The position numbers were made by a program, and so were the translations under genes. A stretch of DNA of 64,000 bases, taken from contig NZ_BSOW01000014.1 of assembly GCF_030160715.1 (NCBI RefSeq), positions 186,001 to 250,000 on the forward strand, given 5' to 3'. The notes beneath the pieces were generated by a model. The model was given only the letters and a program-made list of their open reading frames with translations. It did no database searches and was not told the origin of the DNA. Source of the stretch: Bradyrhizobium iriomotense (GTDB taxonomy: Bacteria > Pseudomonadota > Alphaproteobacteria > Rhizobiales > Xanthobacteraceae). Of this stretch, positions 1 through 8,246 are shown piece by piece; the stretch's first letter is position 1, and each line of letters opens with the position of its first letter.

Positions 1-157
1 TCACGCCGACAAGAACCAGATCGCGGTGATGCTGAAGATCCTGCTGCCCAAGGCCGAGCCGCCGTCGGCGGACGCCGCCGACGCCCTCGCCATCGCCATC
101 ACTCACGCCCATCACCGCCAAAGCGCCGCGCTAAGGCTGAAGGTGGTCGGGATATGA
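1..157 (+). CDS. ruvC: Crossover junction endodeoxyribonuclease RuvC, 3' end only
   Basis: This is the C-terminal 51 codons of RuvC, the Holliday-junction resolvase that acts with RuvAB; the frame begins at base 2. The reading DAADALAIAITHAH matches the conserved C-terminal motif of RuvC, whose aspartates belong to the metal-binding catalytic set. The rest of the gene lies left of the window. Its stop codon overlaps the ruvA start (ATGA at 154-157), so the two genes are translationally coupled in the usual ruvC-ruvA order. The assignment is firm because motif and neighbour agree. Confidence 0.9.
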   Translation, partial: HADKNQIAVMLKILLPKAEPPSADAADALAIAITHAHHRQSAALRLKVVGI

Positions 158-771
158 TCGGCAAGCTCAAGGGCCTGATCGATTCCTACGGCGAGGATTT
201 CGTCATCCTCGATGTCGGCGGTGTCGGCTACCAGGTGCATTGCTCGACGCGCACGCTGCAGCATCTGCCTTCGCCTGGTGAAGCCGCCGTACTCTCGATC
301 GAGACCTATGTCCGTGAGGATCAAATAAAACTGTTCGGCTTCCGCACCGACCAGGAGCGCGAATGGTTTCGCCTGCTCCAGACCGTGCAGGGTGTCGGCG
401 CCAAGGTCGCGCTCGCGGTGCTCGGCACGCTCTCGCCTGCCGATCTTGCCAATGCGATCGCGCTGCGCGACAAGGCCGCGGTGTCGCGCACGCCGGGCGT
501 CGGCCCCAAGGTCGCCGAGCGTATCGTCACCGAGTTGAAGGACAAGGCGCCGGCCTTTGCCAATGTCGATCCGCACGTCGTGCATCTTGCCGGCGCCGTC
601 GACGACCAGCGCGCCCCGCGGCCCGTCGCGGACGCGATCTCCGCGCTGGTCAATCTCGGCTACGGCCAGCCGCAGGCGGCGGCCGCCATCGCCACGGCGT
701 CACGCAATGCCGGCGAGAATGCGGAGACCGCGCAGCTCATTCGGCTAGGTCTGAAAGAATTGTCGAAATAG
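154..771 (+). CDS. ruvA: Holliday junction branch migration protein RuvA
   Basis: RuvA binds four-way DNA junctions as a tetramer and loads the RuvB helicase. The 205-residue length is normal for the family. The N-terminus (MIGKLKGLIDSYGEDFV) is the OB-fold domain. Residues about 70-135 carry the two helix-hairpin-helix motifs, seen as LQTVQGVGAKVALAVLG and TPGVGPKVAERIVTELKDK. The last 50 or so residues (ALVNLGYGQPQAAAAI) form the RuvB-contacting domain III. The start overlaps the ruvC stop. Unusually, ruvB does not follow directly: one small gene lies between them. Confidence 0.97.
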   Translation: MIGKLKGLIDSYGEDFVILDVGGVGYQVHCSTRTLQHLPSPGEAAVLSIETYVREDQIKLFGFRTDQEREWFRLLQTVQGVGAKVALAVLGTLSPADLANAIALRDKAAVSRTPGVGPKVAERIVTELKDKAPAFANVDPHVVHLAGAVDDQRAPRPVADAISALVNLGYGQPQAAAAIATASRNAGENAETAQLIRLGLKELSK

Positions 772-818
772 ACTATCCTGCGCGGGCCGGTGACTGACAG
801 AGGACAATATTTTTCACC

Positions 819-1238
819 ATGCTGAGCGACAAAGACAAGGAATTGATCGCCGCCGCGACCGCAGCGATCAGCCAACGTTATCGCAACGACTGGCAGGAGG
901 TGGGGGCTGCAATGCGCACGCGCGACGGCCGCATCGTCACCGGCGTGAACATCGACGCCTATATCGGCCGCATCGCGGTCTGCGCCGAGGCGATCGCGAT
1001 CGGACGCGCCATCACGGAGACCGGCGACCACGGCATCGAGACCATCGTTGCCGTGCGCCATCCGAAGCCGGGTGAGCCCGGCCAGATCGCCGTCGTCTCG
1101 CCCTGCGGCATCTGCCGCGAGCTGATCCATGACTACGACGCCAAGGCGCGGGTCATCGTGCCGCAGAATGGCCGCGAGCCGGAGGTCGTGACCATCGGCG
1201 AGCTGCTGCCGAATAAGTATCGGCGGGGCAACGAGTGA
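819..1238 (+). CDS. Cytidine-deaminase-fold protein, blasticidin-S-deaminase type
   Basis: This 139-residue protein has the zinc-binding motifs of the cytidine deaminase superfamily: CAEAIAIG near residue 54 (Cys ligand and catalytic Glu) and SPCGICRE near residue 93 (the two other Cys ligands). The N-terminal GRIVTGVNI and the C-terminal ELLPNKY resemble fungal blasticidin-S deaminase more than housekeeping Cdd. The reaction is probably hydrolytic deamination of a cytosine-like nucleoside, but the substrate is unknown. It lies inside the ruv operon, 47 bases after ruvA, and its stop overlaps the ruvB GTG start, so it is co-transcribed with recombination genes. Confidence 0.85.
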   Translation: MLSDKDKELIAAATAAISQRYRNDWQEVGAAMRTRDGRIVTGVNIDAYIGRIAVCAEAIAIGRAITETGDHGIETIVAVRHPKPGEPGQIAVVSPCGICRELIHDYDAKARVIVPQNGREPEVVTIGELLPNKYRRGNE

Positions 1239-2284
1239 ACACTCCCACCCGCATCGTCACGCCCGAGCGCCGCAGCGATGATGTCGGCGACACCGCGCTG
1301 CGCCCGCAATCGCTCACCGAATTCGTCGGCCAGCAACAGGCGCGCAAGAACCTGTCTATCTTCATCGATGCGGCGCGCAAGCGCGGCGAGGCACTGGATC
1401 ACGTGCTGTTCGTAGGGCCCCCCGGTCTCGGCAAGACCACGCTGGCGCAGATCGTGGCGCGCGAGCTCGGCGTCGGCTTTCGCGCCACATCGGGTCCCGT
1501 GATCGCCAAGGCCGGCGATCTCGCCGCGCTCCTGACCAATCTCGAAGAGCGCGACGTGCTCTTCATCGACGAGATCCACCGTCTGAGCCCCGCGGTGGAA
1601 GAGGTGCTCTATCCCGCGATGGAGGACTTCCAGCTCGACCTCATCATCGGCGAGGGTCCGGCGGCGCGCTCGGTCAAGATCGAGCTCGCAAAGTTCACCC
1701 TCGTCGGCGCGACGACGCGCGCAGGCCTTCTCACAAATCCGCTGCGCGACCGTTTCGGCATCCCGATCCGGCTAAATTTCTATACGATCGAGGAGCTGGA
1801 AGGCATCGTCACCCGCGGCGCGCGCGTGCTCAACGTCGGCATGAGTCCGGATGGCGCCAACGAGATCGCGCGCCGCGCCCGAGGCACGCCGCGCATCGCC
1901 GGCCGCCTGCTGCGGCGGGTGCGCGACTTTGCATCGGCCGCCGATGCCGACACGATTGACCGGACGATCGCCGACCACGCACTGAGCGCGCTCGAGGTCG
2001 ATGCCGCGGGCCTGGACGCCATGGACCGGCGCTACCTGACGACGATTGCGCTGAACTATGGCGGCGGCCCGGTCGGCGTCGAGACCATGGCGGCAGCGCT
2101 GTCCGAGCCACGCGATGCGATCGAGGACATCATCGAGCCCTATCTGATCCAGTGCGGTTATCTCCAGCGTACCCCGCGCGGCCGTCTCCTCACCACGCAC
2201 GCCTTCCGCCATCTCGGCCTCACCGAACCCTCGCGCGACACGGCACAGTTCGGCTTATTCGGCACGGACGAGAGCGACGACTGA
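1235..2284 (+). CDS. ruvB: Holliday junction ATP-dependent helicase RuvB
   Basis: RuvB is the AAA+ motor that drives branch migration with RuvA. The Walker A motif GPPGLGKTTLAQ (about residues 61-72), Walker B LFIDEIHRL (about 109-117), sensor 1 GATTRAG and the C-terminal winged helix (GYLQRTPRGRLLT) are all present. The 349-residue length is typical. The start is GTG, overlapping the upstream deaminase stop as GTGA, which implies translational coupling. The N-terminal ALRPQSLTEFVGQ is the classical RuvB opening. Confidence 0.97.
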   Translation: MNTPTRIVTPERRSDDVGDTALRPQSLTEFVGQQQARKNLSIFIDAARKRGEALDHVLFVGPPGLGKTTLAQIVARELGVGFRATSGPVIAKAGDLAALLTNLEERDVLFIDEIHRLSPAVEEVLYPAMEDFQLDLIIGEGPAARSVKIELAKFTLVGATTRAGLLTNPLRDRFGIPIRLNFYTIEELEGIVTRGARVLNVGMSPDGANEIARRARGTPRIAGRLLRRVRDFASAADADTIDRTIADHALSALEVDAAGLDAMDRRYLTTIALNYGGGPVGVETMAAALSEPRDAIEDIIEPYLIQCGYLQRTPRGRLLTTHAFRHLGLTEPSRDTAQFGLFGTDESDD

Positions 2285-2377
2285 AGCGTCATTGAACCCA
2301 CCTGTTTTGTGCTCCCACTAATGCGAGCCCGCGGCGATCGGGGTCGCCGCTCACGCACATTGGCTGGAGTGGGAAGA

Positions 2378-3247
2378 ATGGGGCTAAGTGAGCACGCAAC
2401 ACTGCTTGAAAGCATCGCGTCCGCACCGGAGTTGCGGACGCCCGACGAGACCGAAGCATTCCTCGATCCGATGCCGCTGGCCGAGCTGGCCTCGATGTGG
2501 TGCGCGCTTCAGCGCGTCAGCCGGCGCGACCAGGCCGGCAGCGTCTGGGCGCTAAAACTCTATTTCGATCATCTGCCGCATCGCCGGCCGCAGCGCGCGC
2601 TCGATCTCATTCTCGACGTGCTGAAGACCGAGACCGACAAGCCGACGGTGATGCAGCTCAACGACAAGTTTCTGCTGGCACTGCTCTATGCTCATGGCGA
2701 CGAGGTGATCGGGCGCATCGAGCATGAGGCGAAGCACAATGTGCGGCTGCGCTGGCTGCTCGGGGGCGTGCATCTCGGCGAGGAGGATCCGCTGACGCGG
2801 CGCATCGCAGGGCTCGCCAATGAAGCGGCCTGGTACGCCGATCACCTGGCCCAGCGCACCCCGCGCGAGCCGCTCGATTGCGCCAGCATGTCGCTGTCCG
2901 AGCTGGCACGGGCCTGGATCGAGCAATATTCCAGGTCCGACCGCGACCAGGACGACAATCTGTTCGCGATCATGGATTTCGAGCGCGATTTGCGCGAGGA
3001 CGATCCCGACCGGATGATCGATTTGATCCTGGAGATCCTCAGGATGGAGTCCAATCCGGTGCTGCTGTCGCTGCTGGCGGCGGGCCCGCTCGAGGACGTG
3101 ATCAGCCTGCGCACCATCGACCGCATCGAGCGCGAGGCGCGCGCCGACAGGCGATTCCATGACTTGCTCGGCGGCGTCTGGTATTACCGGGCGTCCGACG
3201 AGTTGAAGACGCGTCTGGATGCGCTGGTCGGCGTGCGGGACCGTTAA
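2378..3247 (+). CDS. Protein of unknown function with two tandem homologous halves
   Basis: I do not recognise a named function. An upstream in-frame ATG exists at 2309, but the ATG at 2378 has a GGAG ribosome site 8 bases before it, giving 289 residues (MGLSEHATLL). The protein is an internal duplication. PLAELASMWCALQ aligns with SLSELARAWIEQY, DLILDVLK with DLILEILR, RIEHEAKHNVRLRWLLGGV with RIEREARADRRFHDLLGGV, and LTRRIAGL with LKTRLDAL. It is predicted all-helical and soluble, with no signal peptide. It may belong to a DUF6869-like family, but I cannot confirm that. Confidence 0.75.
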   Translation: MGLSEHATLLESIASAPELRTPDETEAFLDPMPLAELASMWCALQRVSRRDQAGSVWALKLYFDHLPHRRPQRALDLILDVLKTETDKPTVMQLNDKFLLALLYAHGDEVIGRIEHEAKHNVRLRWLLGGVHLGEEDPLTRRIAGLANEAAWYADHLAQRTPREPLDCASMSLSELARAWIEQYSRSDRDQDDNLFAIMDFERDLREDDPDRMIDLILEILRMESNPVLLSLLAAGPLEDVISLRTIDRIEREARADRRFHDLLGGVWYYRASDELKTRLDALVGVRDR

Positions 3248-3333
3248 CATTTCTGCTGACGATCTGCACAAACCCAACCGAATTCCGCTATAATCGCGCG
3301 CCAGTCTCTGCCCGCATCACGGGTCAGGATCTC

Positions 3334-4245
3334 ATGTTTTCTCGGCGCCATGTCTTGCGATTGATGGGCGGGTTCGGCGCCTTTGGCGTCTCGACCGCGG
3401 CCTATGGCTTCGGCGTCGAACCGGCGCAGCTGCGAGTGACCCGCTACGACCTTTCGCCGCCGCAATGGCCCGCCGATTTCAGGCTGAAGATCGCGGTCAT
3501 CGCCGATCTCCACGCCTGTGACCCCTGGATGTCGCTCGATCGGATCGAGGGCATCGTCGCGCGCACCAATGGGCTCGCCCCCGACATGACAGTCCTGCTC
3601 GGCGATTACGTCGTCAGCCAGCGCCATGTGAGGCGATCCATTCCGGCCGGCGAATGGGCAGCGGTGCTCGGCCGCCTGAAGGCGCCGCTCGGTGTGCACG
3701 CGATCCTCGGCAATCACGATTGGTGGGACGACCGGACCGTGCAGCGCGAAGGCAAGGGACATCCGGTTGCACGGCAGGCGCTGGAAGCCGCCGGGATTCC
3801 GGTCTACGAGAATGACGCGCAACGCCTGGTCCACGCGGGCCGTCCGTTCTGGCTCGCTGGGCTCGGCGATCAACTCGCCTATGTGCCGGCGCGGCGCTTT
3901 CGTCCCCTCCGCCGCGTTGGCGTCGACGATCTTGGCGTCACGCTCGGCAAGATCACCGACAGCTCACCCGTGATCCTGCTCGCGCATGAACCCGACATCG
4001 CGCCGCGGGTGCCGTCGCGCGTCGCGCTGCAGCTCTCTGGTCATACCCATGGCGGCCAGGTGCGGCTGCTCGGCTGGTCGCCGGTTGCGCCGTCGGGACA
4101 GGAACTCTCCTATGGTCATATCCGCAAGAATTGCGACATCATCGTTTCCGGCGGGCTCGGCTGCAGCGTCATGCCTTTCCGCGTCGGTGTTCCGCCGGAA
4201 ATCGTGCTGGTGACGCTGGGAAATGCAGGGCAGGCGGTGTCGTAG
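3334..4245 (+). CDS. Calcineurin-like metallophosphoesterase with Tat-type leader (YaeI-like)
   Basis: This 303-residue phosphoesterase shows the metal-binding blocks of the superfamily in order: AVIADLH (Asp, His), LLGDYV (Asp), GNHDWW (Asn, His), LAHEPD (His) and SGHTHGGQ (two His). The N-terminus FSRRHVLRLMGGFGAFG has a twin arginine followed by a hydrophobic stretch, suggesting Tat export or membrane anchoring. YaeI-type family members hydrolyse phosphodiesters at the cell envelope. The substrate cannot be read from the sequence. It lies 68 bases before ybgC on the same strand. Confidence 0.85.
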   Translation: MFSRRHVLRLMGGFGAFGVSTAAYGFGVEPAQLRVTRYDLSPPQWPADFRLKIAVIADLHACDPWMSLDRIEGIVARTNGLAPDMTVLLGDYVVSQRHVRRSIPAGEWAAVLGRLKAPLGVHAILGNHDWWDDRTVQREGKGHPVARQALEAAGIPVYENDAQRLVHAGRPFWLAGLGDQLAYVPARRFRPLRRVGVDDLGVTLGKITDSSPVILLAHEPDIAPRVPSRVALQLSGHTHGGQVRLLGWSPVAPSGQELSYGHIRKNCDIIVSGGLGCSVMPFRVGVPPEIVLVTLGNAGQAVS

Positions 4246-4313
4246 CCACGGCTTGCGCGCTGGGCCGATTTGCGCAAAACACGAAGCTTCGACAATGAAC
4301 CGAGGCTCGCGAC

Positions 4314-4766
4314 GTGACAGCCCATCTCGACGGCGAGATCCGCAACGGCCGCCACCACATGCAGGTCCGCGTCTACTACGAGGATACGGATTTTTCCGGC
4401 ATCGTCTATCATGCCAATTATCTGCGCTTCATGGAGCGCGGGCGCACCAATCATCTCAGGCTGATGGGCGCCGAGCAGCAGGCGCTATTCGAGCAGACCG
4501 AGACCGACGACGCCAGCTTCGCCTTCGTGGTGCGCTCAATGCATCTGGATTTCCTGAAACCCGCGCGGATGGATGACGTGCTCGACGTCGTGACCTGGCC
4601 GAAAGCGGTGAAGGGCGCCTCGATCATGCTTGGGCAGGAGGTGCGGCGCGGCGAGGACGTGCTGGTCAAAGCCGAGGTACGCGTCGCCTTCATCAGCGGC
4701 GGCCGCGCGCAGCCGATTCCGAAATCGATCCGCAATTTGATGAAGGCCGATGTGATTTCGCAATGA
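4314..4766 (+). CDS. ybgC: Tol-Pal-associated acyl-CoA thioesterase YbgC
   Basis: A hotdog-fold thioesterase of 150 residues that hydrolyses acyl-CoA and is usually the first gene of the tol-pal operon. The YbgC signature YYEDTDFSGIVYHANYL, with the catalytic Asp, sits near residues 22-38 and is followed by FMERGRT. The start is GTG. Its usual partner tolQ is absent downstream and appears only about 52 kb further on, so this gene has been separated from the rest of the tol operon. Confidence 0.93.
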   Translation: MTAHLDGEIRNGRHHMQVRVYYEDTDFSGIVYHANYLRFMERGRTNHLRLMGAEQQALFEQTETDDASFAFVVRSMHLDFLKPARMDDVLDVVTWPKAVKGASIMLGQEVRRGEDVLVKAEVRVAFISGGRAQPIPKSIRNLMKADVISQ

Positions 4767-4841
4767 GCCGATAGGCAAGGGGCCATCGACTTCCAGGCCT
4801 GCGAGCGTAGATTTGTGTGTCCCCAACCGATGAGGCCCGCC

Positions 4842-5309
4842 ATGTCGCGTCCGCCGCTTCCGCCGTTCACGAGAGAGACCGCCGCGCAAAAGGCCCGCAT
4901 GGCCGAGGACGCCTGGAATTCGCGCGACCCGCAGCGCGTCGCGCTCGCCTATACCGAGGACAGCCGCTGGCGCAATCGCTCGGAGGTGTTTGGGGGGCGC
5001 GAAGCGATCGTCGCGTTCCTGACGCGTAAATGGGCGAAGGAGCTCGACTACCGCCTGATCAAGGATCTCTGGGCCTTCGACGGCAACCGCATCGCGGTGC
5101 GCTTCCAGTATGAATGGCACGATGCGAACGGCCAGTGGTATCGCTCCTACGGCAACGAGCAATGGGAGTTCGACGAGCACGGCCTGATGAAGCGCCGCGA
5201 GGCCTCGATCAATGATATCGCGATCACGGAGAGCGATCGCCGCTTCCACTGGCCCGCGCCGGGGCCGCGGCCTGCGGATGTGCCGGGGCTTGGGGAGAGC
5301 CCGTTTTAG
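4842..5309 (+). CDS. NTF2-like (DUF1348-type) protein
   Basis: A 155-residue protein of the SnoaL/NTF2 fold, matching the DUF1348 family: AYTEDSRWRNRSEVFGGREAIVAFL followed by the aromatic FQYEWHDANGQWYRSYGNEQW. ATG at 4842 is chosen over an upstream GTG at 4815 because a GAGG site lies 6 bases before it. Family members are small cytoplasmic proteins with a hydrophobic pocket. A ligand or reaction is not established. It stands alone before a palindromic repeat. Confidence 0.8.
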   Translation: MSRPPLPPFTRETAAQKARMAEDAWNSRDPQRVALAYTEDSRWRNRSEVFGGREAIVAFLTRKWAKELDYRLIKDLWAFDGNRIAVRFQYEWHDANGQWYRSYGNEQWEFDEHGLMKRREASINDIAITESDRRFHWPAPGPRPADVPGLGESPF

Positions 5310-5327
5310 GTTCGGAACAACCCTCAA

Positions 5328-5438
5328 CCCTCATGGGAGGAGCCGCGAAGCGGCGTCTCGAACCATGAAGGCCCCGCTGCCGCATCTCGGCCTCTATCCT
5401 TCGAGACGCGCGCAAGAGCGCGCTCCTCAGGATGAGGG
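5328..5438. repeat. Palindromic intergenic repeat element
   Basis: A structured element of about 110 bases with nested inverted repeats. The outer arms CCCTCATGGGAGGAGC and GCTCCTCAGGATGAGGG flank the inner arms GTCTCGAA (5355-5362) and TTCGAGAC (5400-5407). It resembles the REP/BIME-like repeats that are common between genes in Bradyrhizobium. Its right end overlaps the 3' end of the next minus-strand gene, providing that gene's last codons and stop. Confidence 0.75.
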
Positions 5439-6146
5439 GTTAGATGTTCTCGTCAAAAACCTCGTGATCGCCCTGCCCAGCTTCGCGCTGTCGAGCGGCT
5501 CGGCGAGCGAGGCCTTGGCGGTGGCGACGACGTTGTCCGGCGCGTCGCCTTCGCGGAGCTCGCAGCAGACTTGCGCGAAGCTCGCGTCGAATTCCGGATG
5601 CGGCTGCACCGAGAGCGTGGTGCCGTTGGCATAGAGCAGGCCGGCATGGGGCGCGAATTTCGAGTACAGGATCGTCCGCGCGTTCCTTGGCGGCTCGACG
5701 ACCTGGTCCTGGTGCGAGCAGGCGACGGCGAGCTCGGCGCCGGCGATGACGCCGTTGTCCGGGGCCACCTGATAGACGTGCCGGCCGATGCCCCAGCCCT
5801 TGTCCGATTTGCGGACCACGCCGCCGAGCGCCTGCGCGATCAATTGATGGCCGAAGCAGATCCCGACCATCGGCGTCTTGTTGGCATGGGCGGTACGCAC
5901 GAATTCCTCGAGCGGCGCGATCCAGTCGAGCCCGTCATAGACGCCGGCGGCCGCTCCGGTGATCAGGATCGCCTCAAGCCCGCGCGCGTCGGGCGGCGCC
6001 TCGCCGTTGGGGATGCTCACAACGTCGAACGCAGCGGAGGGACATTCGGTGCGGATCATGCGCTCGAACATGTCCGGAAACGAGCCGTGGCGCTCGCGAT
6101 GTTTGCGAGGGATGGATCCGGTCTCGATGATGGTGATGCGTGCCAT
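5427..6146 (-). CDS. Class I glutamine amidotransferase-like protein
   Basis: A 239-residue GATase1-fold protein with the nucleophile elbow GICFGHQ (Cys) and the distal HPEF (His, Glu) of the catalytic triad, resembling stand-alone GMP-synthase-like amidotransferases. Such proteins hydrolyse glutamine or gamma-glutamyl amides. The ATG at 6146 (MARITIIETG) is preferred to a TTG at 6182. It follows the LysR gene on the same strand with a short gap, and both border the ureide catabolism genes. The C-terminus (SNPSS) and stop lie inside a palindromic repeat. Confidence 0.82.
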   Translation of the reverse strand: MARITIIETGSIPRKHRERHGSFPDMFERMIRTECPSAAFDVVSIPNGEAPPDARGLEAILITGAAAGVYDGLDWIAPLEEFVRTAHANKTPMVGICFGHQLIAQALGGVVRKSDKGWGIGRHVYQVAPDNGVIAGAELAVACSHQDQVVEPPRNARTILYSKFAPHAGLLYANGTTLSVQPHPEFDASFAQVCCELREGDAPDNVVATAKASLAEPLDSAKLGRAITRFLTRTSNPSS

Positions 6147-6184
6147 GTCTCGTGAGGTAAGGGATTGCACTTGCCCGCGCAAGC

Positions 6185-7099
6185 TCAGTTACCCCTCGCC
6201 GCTGGCGGCGTCCCGCTTTCCAGGAGCTTGCTCTCCTTGCGGACCTCGTTGAGGAACGCCTTGGCCAGCCGCGACAGCGGCTCTGCTTCCGACCACAGCA
6301 TATAGGCGACCGCGCGCGTCGTCGGCGCGAACGGCCGCACCACGAGGCCGTTGCCGCTCTGCCGCGGCGAAAACGGATCGACCACGGCGGCGCCCACGCC
6401 TGCGGCCGCCAGCACGCAGGCCGTGTTGCAATAGCGCACCTCGACGGTCGGTTGGAACGGCGCGCCGGCGCGCGAAAAACTGTCGCGCACGGCTTCGCCG
6501 AGCCGCGTGCCGCGCTCGAGCCCGATGAAAGGCAGGCCGACGAGGTCGGATGCGGAGATGACCGGCTGCCCGACGAGCGGATGCTGTGGCGGCAGTACGC
6601 AGACCATCTCGCCGGTGTGCACCACCTCATGCGCGATGCCCGGATGATGCGTCAGCCCGAGTGCGAAGCCGAGCTCGGCGACGTGGCTGAGCACGCCCTC
6701 GATGATGCCCTCGTAGCGCCGGACGTCGAAAAACACCCGCGTCTCCGGGCGGCGGCGCAGGAAGCCCGATAGTGCGGAGGGGATGATGCTGTAGGCGAGC
6801 GGCGGCGTCGCCACGAGCGACAGATGCCCGGAGCGGTTCTCGCGCAAATCGCGCACGCGGCTTTCGAGCTTGGCATGCAGGGCGAAGATCGCCTCGCTCT
6901 CCTTGTAGAGCGCCATCGCTTCGGCGGTCGGAAACAGCCGGTTGTTGACGCGCTCGAACAGCGCAAAGCCGGCCTGCGCCTCCATCGTCTTCAGCGCGTT
7001 GCTGACCGCGGGTTGCGAGAGCGCCAGCTCGTCCGCTGCCGCGACCGTGGTGCGGTGGCGAATGACGGCACGCAGGATCTCGAGCTGGCGCAGGTTCAT
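6185..7099 (-). CDS. LysR-family transcriptional regulator
   Basis: A 304-residue LysR-type regulator. The N-terminal winged helix-turn-helix (MNLRQLEILRAVIRHRTTVAAA, then LSQPAVSNALKTME) occupies about residues 1-60, followed by a periplasmic-binding-like effector domain. The ATG at 7099 matches the conserved family start; the longer upstream frame is not coding. It diverges from the N-carbamoyl-D-amino-acid hydrolase gene, the classic arrangement for a LysR activator of a catabolic operon. A T-N11-A palindrome abuts its start codon. Confidence 0.92.
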   Translation of the reverse strand: MNLRQLEILRAVIRHRTTVAAADELALSQPAVSNALKTMEAQAGFALFERVNNRLFPTAEAMALYKESEAIFALHAKLESRVRDLRENRSGHLSLVATPPLAYSIIPSALSGFLRRRPETRVFFDVRRYEGIIEGVLSHVAELGFALGLTHHPGIAHEVVHTGEMVCVLPPQHPLVGQPVISASDLVGLPFIGLERGTRLGEAVRDSFSRAGAPFQPTVEVRYCNTACVLAAAGVGAAVVDPFSPRQSGNGLVVRPFAPTTRAVAYMLWSEAEPLSRLAKAFLNEVRKESKLLESGTPPAARGN

Positions 7100-7114
7100 A
7101 TAAGCCCAGATTAT
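7100..7114. promoter_or_regulatory. Candidate LysR box (ATAA-N7-TTAT)
   Basis: ATAA at 7100-7103 and TTAT at 7111-7114 form a perfect interrupted palindrome containing the T-N11-A core that LysR proteins commonly bind. It lies directly upstream of the LysR ATG and within the divergent intergenic region, fitting autoregulation plus control of the catabolic operon. Binding is inferred. Confidence 0.45.
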
Positions 7115-7250
7115 ACTCTTGGCCAAAATATCATAGCACAGTGAATTGCTTTTCAACGCCCGTTTCCGCGTAATGGCCGCGGATTTGCACGCTGGATCAA
7201 GGAGTTCTGTCGCCCAATGAGGCAGCAGCGCGCACAGATTGGAGGCAGTC

Positions 7251-8207
7251 TTGGTTCGTGTCCTTCGCGCCGCCGCCGCCCAGATGGGGCCGACGCAAAA
7301 AGCCGATACACGCGCGCATACACTTTCCCGGATGCTCAAGCTGCTAGAGGAGGCCGCCGCTCGCGGCGCCAGCCTCGTGGTATTTCCCGAGCTGGCCTTC
7401 ACCACCTTCTTTCCGCGCTGGCTGCTCGAAGGCGCGGCGCTCGAAGAATATTTCGAGCGCGGCATGCCGAACCCGGCTGTGGCAAAGCTGTTCGATCGCG
7501 CGCGTGCGCTTCGCGTCGGCTTCTATGTCGGCTATGCCGAGCAGACGGCGGATGGTCGGCGCTACAATTGCTCCATCCTGGTCGATCGCGACGGCGAGAT
7601 TCTCGGCCACTATCGCAAGGTGCATCTGCCGGGCTCGGTCGAGCCGAGGCCGGGCGCACGCTATCAGCAGCTCGAGAAGCGCTATTTCGAATATGGCGAC
7701 CTCGGCTTTCCCGCCTTCCGCGCCGGCTCGGCCTGGGCCCATGCGATCATGGGCATGATGATCTGCAATGATCGCCGCTGGCCGGAATCCTGGCGCGTGC
7801 TGGGCCTGCAAGGCGTCGAGCTCGTCTGCATCGGCTACAATTCGGCGGCCTATGATCCCAATGGGGGCACGACCGAAGACGCGGGCCTTCGCACCTTCCA
7901 TTCGACGCTGGTGACGCAGGCCAACGCCTACATGAACGCGACCTGGGCGGTCTCGGTGGCGAAGGCGGGCGAGGAGGACGGCTCCGGATTGATCGGCGGC
8001 TCCTGCATCGTCGATCCCAACGGCCGCATCGTCGCGCAGGCCGAGACACTGGCCGATGAGGTGATCGTCGCCGACCTCGACCTCGACCTCTGCCGCCAGG
8101 GCAAGGACAAGATGTTCAATTTTGCCGCCCATCGGCGGCCGGAACAATACAGGGTGATTACCGAACGCGCCGGCGTCATCGAGCCGGCCGTTCTCGACGC
8201 GGATTAA
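7251..8207 (+). CDS. N-carbamoyl-D-amino-acid hydrolase (nitrilase superfamily)
   Basis: A carbon-nitrogen hydrolase that converts N-carbamoyl-D-amino acids to D-amino acids, CO2 and ammonia, the last step of the hydantoinase process. The Glu-Lys-Cys triad is visible in FPELAFTTFFPRW, HYRKVHLPG and MMICNDRRWPE; the flanking residues closely match the Agrobacterium D-carbamoylase as I recall it. No ATG is present. TTG at 7251 follows a GGAGG site (7241-7245) by 5 bases and is preferred over the TTG at 7239, giving about 318 residues. It is the first gene of a long same-strand run that continues with transport, racemase and cyclic amidohydrolase genes. Confidence 0.88.
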   Translation: MVRVLRAAAAQMGPTQKADTRAHTLSRMLKLLEEAAARGASLVVFPELAFTTFFPRWLLEGAALEEYFERGMPNPAVAKLFDRARALRVGFYVGYAEQTADGRRYNCSILVDRDGEILGHYRKVHLPGSVEPRPGARYQQLEKRYFEYGDLGFPAFRAGSAWAHAIMGMMICNDRRWPESWRVLGLQGVELVCIGYNSAAYDPNGGTTEDAGLRTFHSTLVTQANAYMNATWAVSVAKAGEEDGSGLIGGSCIVDPNGRIVAQAETLADEVIVADLDLDLCRQGKDKMFNFAAHRRPEQYRVITERAGVIEPAVLDAD

Positions 8208-8246
8208 CATCAAACGGCCGGTCGCGGCGTTGGCAAAGGAGCTGAC

